64,000 nt of DNA from positions 20,302-84,301 of the forward strand of contig CAITND010000092.1 in NCBI GenBank assembly GCA_903893625.1. Reading direction: 5' to 3'. A model generated the notes under the pieces. That model was not told the DNA's origin. It saw only the letters and a list, made by a program, of their open reading frames with translations, and did not search any database. The stretch is from an uncultured Oscillatoriales cyanobacterium. Its GTDB lineage: Bacteria > Cyanobacteriota > Cyanobacteriia > Cyanobacteriales > Microcoleaceae. Shown piece after piece: positions 51,756 to 60,700 of this stretch (its first letter is position 1; every line of letters starts with the position of its first letter). The position numbers were made by a program, and so were the translations under genes.

Positions 51756-54641
51756 TTACTTCGCTTCCATCCAATTCTGTCCAGCGTGAATATCCACAAC
51801 CAAAGGAACACTTAAAGGAAGAACTTGTTCCATAATCGTCTTAATTTTAGGTTGAATTTCTTGCCATTCCGTCTCAGGAATTTCAAAGACTAATTCATCA
51901 TGAACCTGCAATACTAATCGAGATTGATATTGGGTTAAAAGTTGATGCACTTGTACCATCGCCATTTTAATAATATCAGCACTCGAACCCTGTATGGGGG
52001 CGTTAGCAGCGGCTCTCAATAGTTGGGAATCATTTTGACCCATTTTTTTCTTCAATTGGGTTAAATCAATTTGATTAATATCAACTCCTTTTAAGATTAT
52101 AAGACTGTCGCCTTGGAATTCAAAATAGCGTCTTCGCCCTAATATCGTTTCGACATATCCTTGAGAAATTGCCTGTTTTTTTACGGTTTCTAAATACGCA
52201 AAAACCTGAGAATACCGTTGGTTGAAGCGTTCAATAAATATTTTACCTTCTGCACTGCTTACTTTTGCTTCCCGCGCAAATCGTTGTGCCCCCATCCCAT
52301 AAATTACCCCAAAATTAATCGTTTTCCCTAATCGTCTTTCTTCTGATGTTACAATTTCTTTTTCAAATAATAACTTAGCCGTCACCGTATGGACATCTTG
52401 ATTATTTTGATAGGCTTCTAATAAAATCGGTTCTTGACTTAAATGGGCTAAAATTCTGAGTTCAATTTGAGAATAGTCTGCTGAAACTAACAGCCAGTTT
52501 GGTTCTGTCGTAAATGCTTTTCTAATTTTACGAGAAAATTCAGTTTTAATCGGAATATTCTGTAAATTAGGATTAGAAGAAGATAACCGTCCTGTGGCGG
52601 TAATGGTTTGGTTAAAACTGGTATGAATTTGTTGTTGTGAATCCACTAATATAGGTAAAGCATCCACATAAGTTGACTTCAGTTTAGCTAAAGTTCGATA
52701 TTCTAATATTATATCAATAATTGGGTGATCTCCTTGTAACTTTTCTAAAACATTGACATCCGTTGAATAACCTGTTTTGATTTGTCGGGTTTTTTTTGTA
52801 TTTAATTCCAAAGTTTCAAATAAGAGCTTACTGAGTTGTTTAGGAGAACCTAAATTAAAGGTTTCTCCCGCTACTTTATAGGCTTGAAATTCAATTACTT
52901 CTAACTGTTTATCTAATTGTTCTGCCAAAGTCTGCAAATATTCAATATCCAAATGTACCCCACAGTATTCCATATCCGCTAAAACAGATTCTAAAGGCTG
53001 TTCAACGTGCGTTAGGAGTTTCATCAGTTGAGGTTTATCTATAAATTCTGCTTTAATTTTATTCACTAATTGAAAGGTGACATAAACCTGCATTCCGCAA
53101 TATTCAGCCACTTGAGCAATATTAATATCTGCAATAGTTTTTCCTTTAGGTACTAATTCCTTATAACTCGGCGCGATTAATTCTGTACCTAAATATTTTC
53201 GGGTTAAATCAATTAAATTATGATTATCTTCGGGATTTAATACATAATTTGCTAACATTGGATCAAAGACAACACCTTTTAATTCTATCCCATGAACTTT
53301 AAAAATCAATCGATCATATTTAGCATTTTGAAAGGTTTTCGGATAGCGATCGCTTTCTAAAATGGGACGTAAAAGATCTAAGGTTTGGGCTTTATCTAAA
53401 TTTGTTCCTTGAGTATGATTTAAAGGAATATAAGCCACATCCGTTGCTTCTATTCCCCAACAACAACCAATTCCAACTAATTCCGCTTCTCGATGTTCTA
53501 AAGAGGTTGTTTCCGTATCCCAAGCAACGGGATAGTTAGGGTCAGTATGACTTTTTAAAATATTAACTAACTGTTCTAAGGCTTCTGGGGTTTGAATTAA
53601 ACGTAATTGAATTTGAGATTTGGGACTATTTTCTAATTTTTTTTGTCGATCAATTTCCGTTTCTTCCCTTGTAAAAAAACTTGTATCTTCCTCGATATTA
53701 ACCGAAATTTCAGATATTTCTGGTTGAATATTTCCTTTAAATTGCTTTTGAATTTGATTAATTTTATCTAAAAATGTTTGTAATTGTAAATGTTCTAAAA
53801 TCGGTTTAATTTTACCTTGATCAAACCCTTGCAATTTCAAATCTTCTAAACCAACCTCTAACGGTACATCCTGAATAATTCGCGCCAAGGTTTGAGAATG
53901 ATCCGCATCGGCTTTTCCTTCCTCTAATTTTTTGCGAGTTGCGCCTTTAATTTCCTCAATATGGGCATAGATATTTTCTAAAGAACCATATTCTCCTAAT
54001 AATTTAACCGCCGTTGTTTTACCAATTCCTTTTACCCCAGGAATATTATCGGATTTATCCCCACACAATGCTTTATAATCAATTACTTGATGGGGATAAA
54101 TATGCAATTTCTCATAAACCTGTGCAGCAAAGAATTCTGTAGGGCTGCTACCTTTACCGGGTTCTAAATGTAAAACACTAATTCCTTTTTCGATATCAAT
54201 TAATTGAAATAAATCCTGATCTCCCGATAAAACTTTAACCCGATATCCCTCCTGACTTCCCACTTGGGCTAACGTCCCTAAAATATCATCCGCTTCATAA
54301 CCCGAAGCTGTTACAATGCTTAAATCTAAGGCTTGTAATAACCCTTGTAAATTCAGCACATCTTCAATAAAATCTTGAGGGGTTTCCGCCCGATCTGCTT
54401 TGTAGTTTTCATCTGCTTCATGACGAAAAGTTGGGTCTTTTAAATCAAAAGCGATCGCTAAATAATCCGGTTTTTGACTCGCCATGACATCTAATAACGA
54501 CTTAAAAAACCCAAAACAAACACTCGTCGGAATACCCGTTGACGTGCGTAACCCCCCTTGGCGACTTTTCCCAAAGGCATAATAGGAACGAAATGCCAAC
54601 GAATGACCATCAACCAAAAGCAATAGAGGATGTTCCAACAC
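51756..54641 (-). CDS. polA: DNA polymerase I
   Basis: This 961-residue polymerase (969 from TTG 54665) fills gaps in repair and Okazaki processing. It has an N-terminal 5' nuclease (DGHSLAFRSYYAF to DKSDNIPGVKGIG), an exonuclease domain (VAWDTETTSLE, NAKYDRLIF) and a polymerase domain with motif A DYSQIELR, the O-helix RRLGKTINFGVIYG and motif C QVHDELVFE. In the proofreading ExoIII motif, where Y-x3-D is expected, the sequence is Y-C-G-M-Q, coded CAG near 53090. This removes one catalytic aspartate, so proofreading is predicted to be impaired. The GTG at 54641 gives the best family N-terminus. Confidence 0.93.
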   Translation of the reverse strand: MLEHPLLLLVDGHSLAFRSYYAFGKSRQGGLRTSTGIPTSVCFGFFKSLLDVMASQKPDYLAIAFDLKDPTFRHEADENYKADRAETPQDFIEDVLNLQGLLQALDLSIVTASGYEADDILGTLAQVGSQEGYRVKVLSGDQDLFQLIDIEKGISVLHLEPGKGSSPTEFFAAQVYEKLHIYPHQVIDYKALCGDKSDNIPGVKGIGKTTAVKLLGEYGSLENIYAHIEEIKGATRKKLEEGKADADHSQTLARIIQDVPLEVGLEDLKLQGFDQGKIKPILEHLQLQTFLDKINQIQKQFKGNIQPEISEISVNIEEDTSFFTREETEIDRQKKLENSPKSQIQLRLIQTPEALEQLVNILKSHTDPNYPVAWDTETTSLEHREAELVGIGCCWGIEATDVAYIPLNHTQGTNLDKAQTLDLLRPILESDRYPKTFQNAKYDRLIFKVHGIELKGVVFDPMLANYVLNPEDNHNLIDLTRKYLGTELIAPSYKELVPKGKTIADINIAQVAEYCGMQVYVTFQLVNKIKAEFIDKPQLMKLLTHVEQPLESVLADMEYCGVHLDIEYLQTLAEQLDKQLEVIEFQAYKVAGETFNLGSPKQLSKLLFETLELNTKKTRQIKTGYSTDVNVLEKLQGDHPIIDIILEYRTLAKLKSTYVDALPILVDSQQQIHTSFNQTITATGRLSSSNPNLQNIPIKTEFSRKIRKAFTTEPNWLLVSADYSQIELRILAHLSQEPILLEAYQNNQDVHTVTAKLLFEKEIVTSEERRLGKTINFGVIYGMGAQRFAREAKVSSAEGKIFIERFNQRYSQVFAYLETVKKQAISQGYVETILGRRRYFEFQGDSLIILKGVDINQIDLTQLKKKMGQNDSQLLRAAANAPIQGSSADIIKMAMVQVHQLLTQYQSRLVLQVHDELVFEIPETEWQEIQPKIKTIMEQVLPLSVPLVVDIHAGQNWMEAK

Positions 54642-54733
54642 TGTTTTAATCCAAGCGCAATACAATCCCTATTTTAGCGATCTGTCTTCTCCCTTTGTGG
54701 GTGAAAATAAGAAAAGATCAACAGATTTCAAAC

Positions 54734-55819
54734 GTGGAGATCGAAAAATACTATAAAATCTTAGAGCTAAAACCTGGGGCCTCCTTAGAGGAAGTGAGAC
54801 AAGCCTATCGCTATCAGGCGTTAATTTGGCATCCCGATCGCTATCCCCAAAATTCTCCCTTACAAGCTGAAGCCGAAGAAAAATTTAAACAAATTAGCCA
54901 AGCTTACGAAACCTTAAAAACCTATCTAAATAACCCTCCCCCTACTTCCCCTGCTCCCCCTGTCTCCCCTGCCTCCCCTGCTCCCCCTGCTCCCCCTGCT
55001 CCCCCTACTCCTGTCTCCCCTGCCTCCCCTGCTCCCCCTACTCCCCCTGCCCCCCCCGCTCCCCCTGCTTCCCCAACAATTCCTGTGGGTTGGTTAACGG
55101 GGGTATTTGTCTGTTATACCCTGATCGCTTGGATTTTAAGCACCTTGAAGATTCCCTCCTGGGTGGGGATGGTTGCCCTGATCGCTTGGTTTACTGTTAC
55201 CCTAGTCGCTAGTGAGGATTCTGATTCTTCTCAACCTTGGTTAATTGCCCTCATATTTGCTGGAGGACTCGCTGGGTGGGTGCTAGGAAACGAAGCAGGC
55301 GGAATAATTACCGCAATGGTATGGGGGGTTATCGGTATCGGATTAGGGGCGATCGCGGGTTCAGAAACCCCCTCTAAAGGCATAATTGGGCTATTAGCGG
55401 TGATGGGAATTGCGGCTATTGCGGGGTTGATCGCAGGAACAAGAAGGGGAAACTGGTTAGGCTCGATCTTGGGTGGGGGCTTTGGGACAATTATCGGATT
55501 GATGTTAGGAATTATTTTAGATGCCCTGTTTCGCTCCAGAACCAAATTGGGAACCGGGAGTTTATTCGGATTAATATTAGGAGGATGGATCGGTGCGTGG
55601 ATCGGGGCGGGTAAAAAAGCGATGATGGGGATTATAGAACGAACACAGCCAGAGGTAATTATTGGGGCTTGGGGTGCGATCGCTATAGTTGCAGGCGTCG
55701 TGGCGCAAATGGTTGCGGGAGAAAAATTACTTGCGTCATACAATGGGTTTTACACCTTTTTAATTTTAGCGATGACTTCCGGTTTAGGCTTTAGTTTTGG
55801 GTGGTGGTTAGCCCACTAA
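54734..55819 (+). CDS. DnaJ-domain membrane protein with Pro-rich repeat linker
   Basis: From GTG 54734 this is a 361-residue protein, and GTG 54695 would add 13. A J-domain ([38 protein letters not shown]) with an intact HPD motif is followed by a Pro/Ala/Ser/Thr linker coded by 9-bp tandem repeats, then by seven or so Gly/Ala-rich hydrophobic helices ([33 protein letters not shown]). It could recruit Hsp70 to a membrane. It sits divergent from polA. Confidence 0.8.
   Translation: MEIEKYYKILELKPGASLEEVRQAYRYQALIWHPDRYPQNSPLQAEAEEKFKQISQAYETLKTYLNNPPPTSPAPPVSPASPAPPAPPAPPTPVSPASPAPPTPPAPPAPPASPTIPVGWLTGVFVCYTLIAWILSTLKIPSWVGMVALIAWFTVTLVASEDSDSSQPWLIALIFAGGLAGWVLGNEAGGIITAMVWGVIGIGLGAIAGSETPSKGIIGLLAVMGIAAIAGLIAGTRRGNWLGSILGGGFGTIIGLMLGIILDALFRSRTKLGTGSLFGLILGGWIGAWIGAGKKAMMGIIERTQPEVIIGAWGAIAIVAGVVAQMVAGEKLLASYNGFYTFLILAMTSGLGFSFGWWLAH
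54950..55075 (+). repeat. Coding 9-bp tandem repeat (CCCCCTGCT units)
   Basis: Imperfect 9-bp units code the (P-A-P) linker of the DnaJ protein. The unit is the complement of the AGCAGGGGG array at 16590-16625. Confidence 0.85.
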
Positions 55820-55951
55820 TCCAGTCGAAACCTTCGGTCTAAGGTCTAAAATACAGACGGAATTGTCGGTGTCTCTTCCGAAAGAGATAGAAAAGTCCCG
55901 TCTTAAAAGCCAGATCATCTGGAATTGAATTATCTATAATAGTCAACAACA

Positions 55952-57310
55952 ATGGAACTTGATTTATCTCGTTTTTTTAAAGCTTCTAATCCGGCTGAAA
56001 CCCTCAACGTTGAAGATCCAGAAGATCAACAATATTATATTGATTTTTCGCCAGCACGAGGGGGAAAGCTCATTGAACAAATTTCTCGAACCATTACTCG
56101 GTTGTCTCCCGATCGCCCCACCTGTCAACTATTTACAGGTCATGTTGGTTCCGGGAAGTCAACGGAATTATTGCGACTAAAAACTCAATTGAAACAAGAA
56201 GGATTCCATGTCGTTTATTTCGAGTCGAGTAAAGACTTAGATATGGCGGATGTGGATATTACGGATATTTTATTAGCGATCGCTCGTCAAGTCAGTGAAA
56301 GTATTGAAAGCCTAAAGATTAAATTACAAGCCAAAGGCTTTAAAAGTTTACTCAGTGGAATTGTCAGTGTTTTAAATACAGAAATTGACTTAAAAGGGGA
56401 TGTTAATTTACCCGGAATTGGCACTTTAAGTGCTAGTACCGAAGGCGAGTTTTCTCTGTCAACGGGAATTGGTAATATTACGGCCAAAACGAAAGATAGC
56501 CGCGATTTACGGTCTTTATTACGTCAATATTTAGAACCCCGAACTAATAATATTTTAGAAGCCATCAATAAAGAATTATTGGAACCTTCCATCCAACAAT
56601 TAAAACAGATGGGAAAACAGGGGTTAGTGGTAATTATTGATAACTTAGATCGAATTATCAATACCCAAAGCAGCACCGGACGTCCGCAACCCGAATATTT
56701 ATTTATTGATCGGGGTGAACAACTGAATAAACTCAATTGTCATGTTGTTTATACTATTCCCCTCGGTTTAATTTTTTCCAATGATTTAGGACAACTGATG
56801 AATCGCTTCGGGAGTGACCCCAAAACTTTACCGATGGTAACGGTAAAATTAGAAGATGGGACATCCTATGCAGAAGGAATTGAACTGTTGCGACGGATGG
56901 TGATGGCGAGAGCATTTCCCGGTCTTGATCCGAAAGAATATCCTAGCTTAGTCACGAAAATTTTTGATAGTCCTGAAACCTTAGATCGGCTTTGTACCAT
57001 TAGCGGGGGTCACGTTCGCAGTTTATTAATTTTGTTATATAGCTGTTTGCAAAAAGAAGATCCCCCCTTAAGCAGAGAATCCTTAGAAGAGGTAATTTTA
57101 CAACGTCGCCATCAATTAACCCTAGCTATTGAAACGGAAGAATGGGAAATGTTACGTCAAGTGGCGACTACTAAAAAATTGAGTGGTCAGATGGAATATC
57201 AAACCCTACTCAGAAGTTTATGGGTGTTTGAATATCACCATGCTCAACATTTTTGGTATGATATTAATCCTGTTTTAGCAGAGGCTAAGGAATTTTCATC
57301 ACGGATTTAA
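55952..57310 (+). CDS. P-loop ATPase (AAA/STAND-like)
   Basis: This 452-residue soluble protein has Walker A GHVGSGKST at 63-71, Walker B LVVIIDNLDRI near 225-233 and a sensor-like ISGGHVRSLLILLYS. Residues 130-180 form a Gly/Ser-rich beta part (GDVNLPGIGTLSASTEGEFSLSTGIG). The last ~90 residues are helical with a YQTLLRSLWVFEY segment. It resembles ATPases found with STAND or toxin genes in cyanobacteria. Function unknown. Confidence 0.75.
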   Translation: MELDLSRFFKASNPAETLNVEDPEDQQYYIDFSPARGGKLIEQISRTITRLSPDRPTCQLFTGHVGSGKSTELLRLKTQLKQEGFHVVYFESSKDLDMADVDITDILLAIARQVSESIESLKIKLQAKGFKSLLSGIVSVLNTEIDLKGDVNLPGIGTLSASTEGEFSLSTGIGNITAKTKDSRDLRSLLRQYLEPRTNNILEAINKELLEPSIQQLKQMGKQGLVVIIDNLDRIINTQSSTGRPQPEYLFIDRGEQLNKLNCHVVYTIPLGLIFSNDLGQLMNRFGSDPKTLPMVTVKLEDGTSYAEGIELLRRMVMARAFPGLDPKEYPSLVTKIFDSPETLDRLCTISGGHVRSLLILLYSCLQKEDPPLSRESLEEVILQRRHQLTLAIETEEWEMLRQVATTKKLSGQMEYQTLLRSLWVFEYHHAQHFWYDINPVLAEAKEFSSRI

Positions 57311-57339
57311 ACGGATTTCACGGATTTCACGGATTTTAG
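57300..57339. repeat. ACGGATTTC tandem repeat
   Basis: Three or four 9-bp units (ACGGATTTC, with a first variant ACGGATTTAA) begin at the very end of the ATPase gene and supply its last codons (RI, stop) before continuing into the spacer. Confidence 0.7.
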
Positions 57340-57420
57340 GTGGGCTATGCCCACCTTATTTTGATTTTTAGAGAACGGGTTTATGTTTTAATTCTATGAA
57401 TTAGACAAAAAAATGACACA

Positions 57421-57452
57421 AAAAAACGCCTTCCGAAAGGAAAGCGTTTTTG
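57421..57452 (-). terminator. Rho-independent terminator of psbA
   Basis: On the minus strand AAAACGCTTTCC, loop TTTC, GGAAGGCGTTTTTTT forms a strong stem with a T-run, 18 bp after the psbA stop. It may also serve the rightward ATPase gene. Confidence 0.85.
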
Positions 57453-57469
57453 GTGATTTAAGTCAAGAA

Positions 57470-58552
57470 CTAAGCGTTAACTTTAGGAGCAACTAAAGCT
57501 ACAGGAATAGATTCACCAGAAGCTAAATCCAGGGGGAAGTTGTGGACATTGCGTTCGTGCATCGCCTCAATTCCCAAGTTGGCGTGATTGATCACATCAG
57601 CCCAGGTATTAATCACTCGACCCTCTGCATCCAGTAAGGACTCGTTAAAGTTAAAACCATTCAGATTGACAGAGAAGCAAGCCACCGCTAGGGATGCACA
57701 CCAGATCCCAACCACGGGCCAAGCAGCTAAGAGGAAGTGCAAGCTGCGGCTGTTGTTGAAACTAGCGTACTGGAAGATTAAACGACCGAAGTAACCATGA
57801 GCCGCAACAATGTTGTAGGTTTCTTCTTCTTGACCGAATTTGTAACCGCAGTTTAGAGATTCGTTTTCGGTAGTTTCACGAACTAAAGAAGATGTTACCA
57901 ACGACCCGTGCATGGCGGAGAACAAAGATCCACCAAAAACACCGACCACACCTAACATATGTAAGGGGTGCATTAAAACGTTATGTTCGGCTTGCAGGAC
58001 GATCATAAAGTTGAAAGTGCCGGAAATTCCCAGGGGTAAACCATCGGAGAAAGAACCCTGACCGATGGAATAAACCAGCAACACCGCAGTAGCAGCAGCC
58101 ACGGGAGCGCTATAAGCCACAGCAATCCAAGGTCTCATCCCTAAACGATAGGATAATTCCCATTCCCGACCCATGTAGCAAAAGATGCCGATCAGGAAGT
58201 GAAACACAATCATTTGGTAAGGGCCACCGTTATAAAGCCACTCATCAATATTTGCGGCTTCCCAAATGGGATAGAAGTGCAGACCAATGGCATTGGAACT
58301 GGGCACAACCGCCGCCGTGATGATGTTATTTCCATAAAGCAGTGCACCGGAAACAGGTTCGCGGATACCGTCGATATCAACCGGAGGTGCGGCAATAAAG
58401 GCAAGGACAAAGCAGATGGTGGCTACCAGTAAGGTGGGAACCATCAAAACCCCAAACCAGCCCAGATACAGGCGGTTTTCGGTACTTGTAACCCAGTTAC
58501 AAAACCGTTCCCACAAGTTTTCACTTGACTGCCGTTGAATGATAGTTGTCAT
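57470..58552 (-). CDS. psbA: Photosystem II D1 protein, D1' (low-oxygen) type
   Basis: This 360-residue D1 protein has Tyr161, Asp170, Glu189, His190, His198, Ser264, His332, Glu333 and Asp342, so the manganese cluster and cofactor ligands are complete. The mature C-terminus is at Ala344, with a 16-residue tail to be cut off. Position 130 is Glu. The three residues known to mark the microaerobic D1' form are all present: Ala80 (not Gly), Leu158 (not Phe) and Ala286 (not Thr). The C-terminal third ([21 protein letters not shown]) is unusually divergent. It is monocistronic, with an AT-rich leader and its own terminator. Confidence 0.95.
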   Translation of the reverse strand: MTTIIQRQSSENLWERFCNWVTSTENRLYLGWFGVLMVPTLLVATICFVLAFIAAPPVDIDGIREPVSGALLYGNNIITAAVVPSSNAIGLHFYPIWEAANIDEWLYNGGPYQMIVFHFLIGIFCYMGREWELSYRLGMRPWIAVAYSAPVAAATAVLLVYSIGQGSFSDGLPLGISGTFNFMIVLQAEHNVLMHPLHMLGVVGVFGGSLFSAMHGSLVTSSLVRETTENESLNCGYKFGQEEETYNIVAAHGYFGRLIFQYASFNNSRSLHFLLAAWPVVGIWCASLAVACFSVNLNGFNFNESLLDAEGRVINTWADVINHANLGIEAMHERNVHNFPLDLASGESIPVALVAPKVNA

Positions 58553-58758
58553 CGGAGTTATGTATTGCGTATGTATTTTTCAAGGTGCGATATTTCGCTA
58601 GGTGATTTTACAACCATATAGTTATATTATTTTATTATTGTTAATTTGTATAGAGGGCTACAATCAAAAAAATATTATTTTTTGAATAAAAAGATAATAA
58701 ATGCTAATATATGGCTACATCTCTCCTGTCAGGAGAGGAATGATCTACAAGGAGAGGA
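58553..58758. promoter_or_regulatory. Divergent promoter region between psbA and the DUF3122 gene
   Basis: A 206-bp spacer rich in A and T (about 58600-58700), with a GCGAAATATCGC stem in the psbA leader (minus strand, near 58589-58600). Exact -10/-35 boxes could not be assigned with confidence. The last 40 bp hold a repeated ribosome site. Confidence 0.5.
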
Positions 58759-58763
58759 ATGAT
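58721..58763 (+). promoter_or_regulatory. Duplicated Shine-Dalgarno with competing hairpin
   Basis: AGGAGAGGAATGAT occurs at 58731-58744 and again at 58750-58763, the second ending in the true start. CTCTCCT at 58721-58727 is complementary to AGGAGAG in both copies. It forms a perfect 7-bp hairpin with the first (3-nt loop), and could instead pair with the second. Confidence 0.55.
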
Positions 58764-59274
58764 GTTGAGATTATTAACCAAAGCCGTAGTCATCGGGATG
58801 ACTTTGTTGTTCTTAAGCTTAGGGAGCCAATTTTTCATCCTAGAACCTGCAAACGCGACTATCCAAAAACAACAAGAAGCCCCCGGACAAATGTTGTATC
58901 AATCCCGTCATAGCTTACGCGATGAAACCGGGAGTGCTTGGCAAGTTGTTCTGTTTAAACGAGTCAAGAATGATCAGATTGACACCATTAATTTACGTTT
59001 AGTAGGATTTCCGAATCAGGCTGCATTTCTTCATCCTCAAGGGTTAGAAATTATGACTCGTCAAGGAAGACTATTTCAAGCTGAGGATCAATTGGCTAAA
59101 AACGCACCAGCGCCTAATGTTGGTGAATATAACCTCAAGGAAATTTTGCCTCAATTATCCTCAACAGAACAGGTGAAGTTACATTTACCGTTAGAGGGTC
59201 AACAACACACTCTAATTCTTCCTCCTCCTATCATTTTAGAATGGCAAGAATTGATTAAACAGGAGAAAAGATAA
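58759..59274 (+). CDS. DUF3122 protein
   Basis: This 171-residue protein has a signal peptide (TKAVVIGMTLLFLSLGSQFFI... to PANA) and a body with HSLRDETGSAWQVVLFKR, GQMLYQSRHSLRD and NLRLVGFP, the pattern of the cyanobacterial DUF3122 family. Function unknown, and probably lumenal or periplasmic. The start ATG 58759 follows GGAGAGGA; a preceding ATG (58740) leads into a different frame. Confidence 0.8.
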   Translation: MMLRLLTKAVVIGMTLLFLSLGSQFFILEPANATIQKQQEAPGQMLYQSRHSLRDETGSAWQVVLFKRVKNDQIDTINLRLVGFPNQAAFLHPQGLEIMTRQGRLFQAEDQLAKNAPAPNVGEYNLKEILPQLSSTEQVKLHLPLEGQQHTLILPPPIILEWQELIKQEKR

Positions 59275-59362
59275 AAGAATATTGGGTAAACCGATGGGCT
59301 TCTCCCATCCTAGATTATAATTTGAGATGATCTAAATATAATAGGAGCGAATTAATATTATT

Positions 59363-60223
59363 ATGATTAAAGGAACAACGAAACTATTAGGGGTAATTGG
59401 TTATCCTATTGAACATTCTCTTTCTCCGGTGATGCACAACGCTGCGATCGCCCATTTGGGAGTCGATTATGTTTACCTTCCTTTTGCTATTTCCCCCAGC
59501 GATTTAAAAACGGCAATTGCCGGATTTGCTGCCATTGGAATTCAGGGATTTAATGTTACGATTCCTCACAAACAGGCAATTTTACCCTTCTTATCGGAAA
59601 TCACTACCTTAGCCCAGGCTGTGGGTGCCGTTAATACCGTTTGGTGTACTCATAACGGTTGGAGTGGCACTAATACGGACGTTGTGGGTTTTCTCACCCC
59701 TTTACAGGTCTATCATCAACACTGGAATGATAAAGTTGCGGTGATTTTGGGATATGGCGGGGCTGCGAGGGCTGTTGTGGCCGGATGTGTAGAATTAGGG
59801 ATCACTGAAATTTATGTTGTTGGTCGTAACCCCCAGAAATTAGAAACCTTTCAACACAGTTGGATCACGTCTCCCTTAGCGGTTGCGGTCAAAACCTGTG
59901 CTTGGGAACAATTATCTACTTTACTTCCCCAAGCGGACTTATTGGTGAACACGACTCCGATGGGAATGTACCCCCACGTTGAGGAATCTCCCGTTGATGC
60001 GTCGGTGATGGATAAGATTAAACTGGGTGCGATCGCCTATGATTTAATTTATATTCCTCGAACGACAGAATTTCTGAATTTAGCCGCCGCTAGAGGTGCG
60101 ATGATTTTAAATGGACTGCCCATGTTAGTACAGCAGGGTGCCGCCGCCTTACAATTGTGGTTACAGCAACCTGTTCCTGTCGAGATCATGCGTCAGTCTT
60201 TACAGCAACATTTAGACTCATAA
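59363..60223 (+). CDS. aroE: Shikimate dehydrogenase
   Basis: This 286-residue enzyme reduces 3-dehydroshikimate with NADPH in aromatic amino-acid synthesis. It has IGYPIEHSLSPVMHNAAI, FNVTIPHKQAILPF with the catalytic Lys, NTDVVGF with Asp, LGYGGAARAV as NADP loop, and NTTPMGMYP. It has the standard length. The next gene follows after 4 bp. Confidence 0.95.
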   Translation: MIKGTTKLLGVIGYPIEHSLSPVMHNAAIAHLGVDYVYLPFAISPSDLKTAIAGFAAIGIQGFNVTIPHKQAILPFLSEITTLAQAVGAVNTVWCTHNGWSGTNTDVVGFLTPLQVYHQHWNDKVAVILGYGGAARAVVAGCVELGITEIYVVGRNPQKLETFQHSWITSPLAVAVKTCAWEQLSTLLPQADLLVNTTPMGMYPHVEESPVDASVMDKIKLGAIAYDLIYIPRTTEFLNLAAARGAMILNGLPMLVQQGAAALQLWLQQPVPVEIMRQSLQQHLDS

Positions 60224-60227
60224 AAAA

Positions 60228-60659
60228 ATGAAATTTAGAATTTTATCTGTTATTGTTTGCGCTTGTTTCTGGGTTGTAATCACCAGTTTTTGGACTCCTC
60301 CCGCTTGGGCATTAATTCCGATTCAACTGGAAAATTTAAGTTATAAAGATTGTCCTCCCGAATTAGCAGAAGGGGCAATATCCAGTGGTTCTAGCGATGA
60401 TGCTTATTGTTTTATTGTGATGGGAAAAGCCAATAATACAACGGGGAAAGTTGTTGTAGATGCCGACATTTTTGGTCGGATTTACGATGCTAATAGTAAC
60501 TCCGTGATGCCTAATCGCGGACGCTTAGGTAATATTGATACAGTTCCTCCGGGTAGCAGTGATTTTGAATTTAGAATTTCGATTCCTTCTAACCTGGAAC
60601 TTCCCCTGCAATTCAAACAATTCAAAGCCGCTGGTTTTAGTCATCGGATTGGTAGGTAA
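60228..60659 (+). CDS. Hypothetical exported protein
   Basis: This 143-residue protein has a signal peptide (FRILSVIVCACFWVVITSFWTPPAWA) and a beta-rich body with two or three conserved Cys (KDCPPELAEG, DDAYCFIVMGKANN). It starts 4 bp after aroE, so it shares its transcript. I do not recognise the family. The fold looks like a small immunoglobulin-like domain. Confidence 0.6.
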   Translation: MKFRILSVIVCACFWVVITSFWTPPAWALIPIQLENLSYKDCPPELAEGAISSGSSDDAYCFIVMGKANNTTGKVVVDADIFGRIYDANSNSVMPNRGRLGNIDTVPPGSSDFEFRISIPSNLELPLQFKQFKAAGFSHRIGR

Positions 60660-60700
60660 ACTTGACTGTGATTGATAGGATCACACCCCATCTGAAACCC

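Noticed and set aside
57470..58552. A rogue or ChlF-type (chlorophyll f synthase) psbA
   Set aside because: Tyr161, Asp170, Glu189, His332, Glu333 and Asp342 are all present, whereas ChlF and rogue D1 proteins have lost these ligands.
58701..58913. A 70-residue open frame overlapping the DUF3122 start
   Set aside because: It overlaps a signal-peptide protein of a known family in another frame and has a composition unlike a real protein. Its ribosome site is treated as a possible decoy only.
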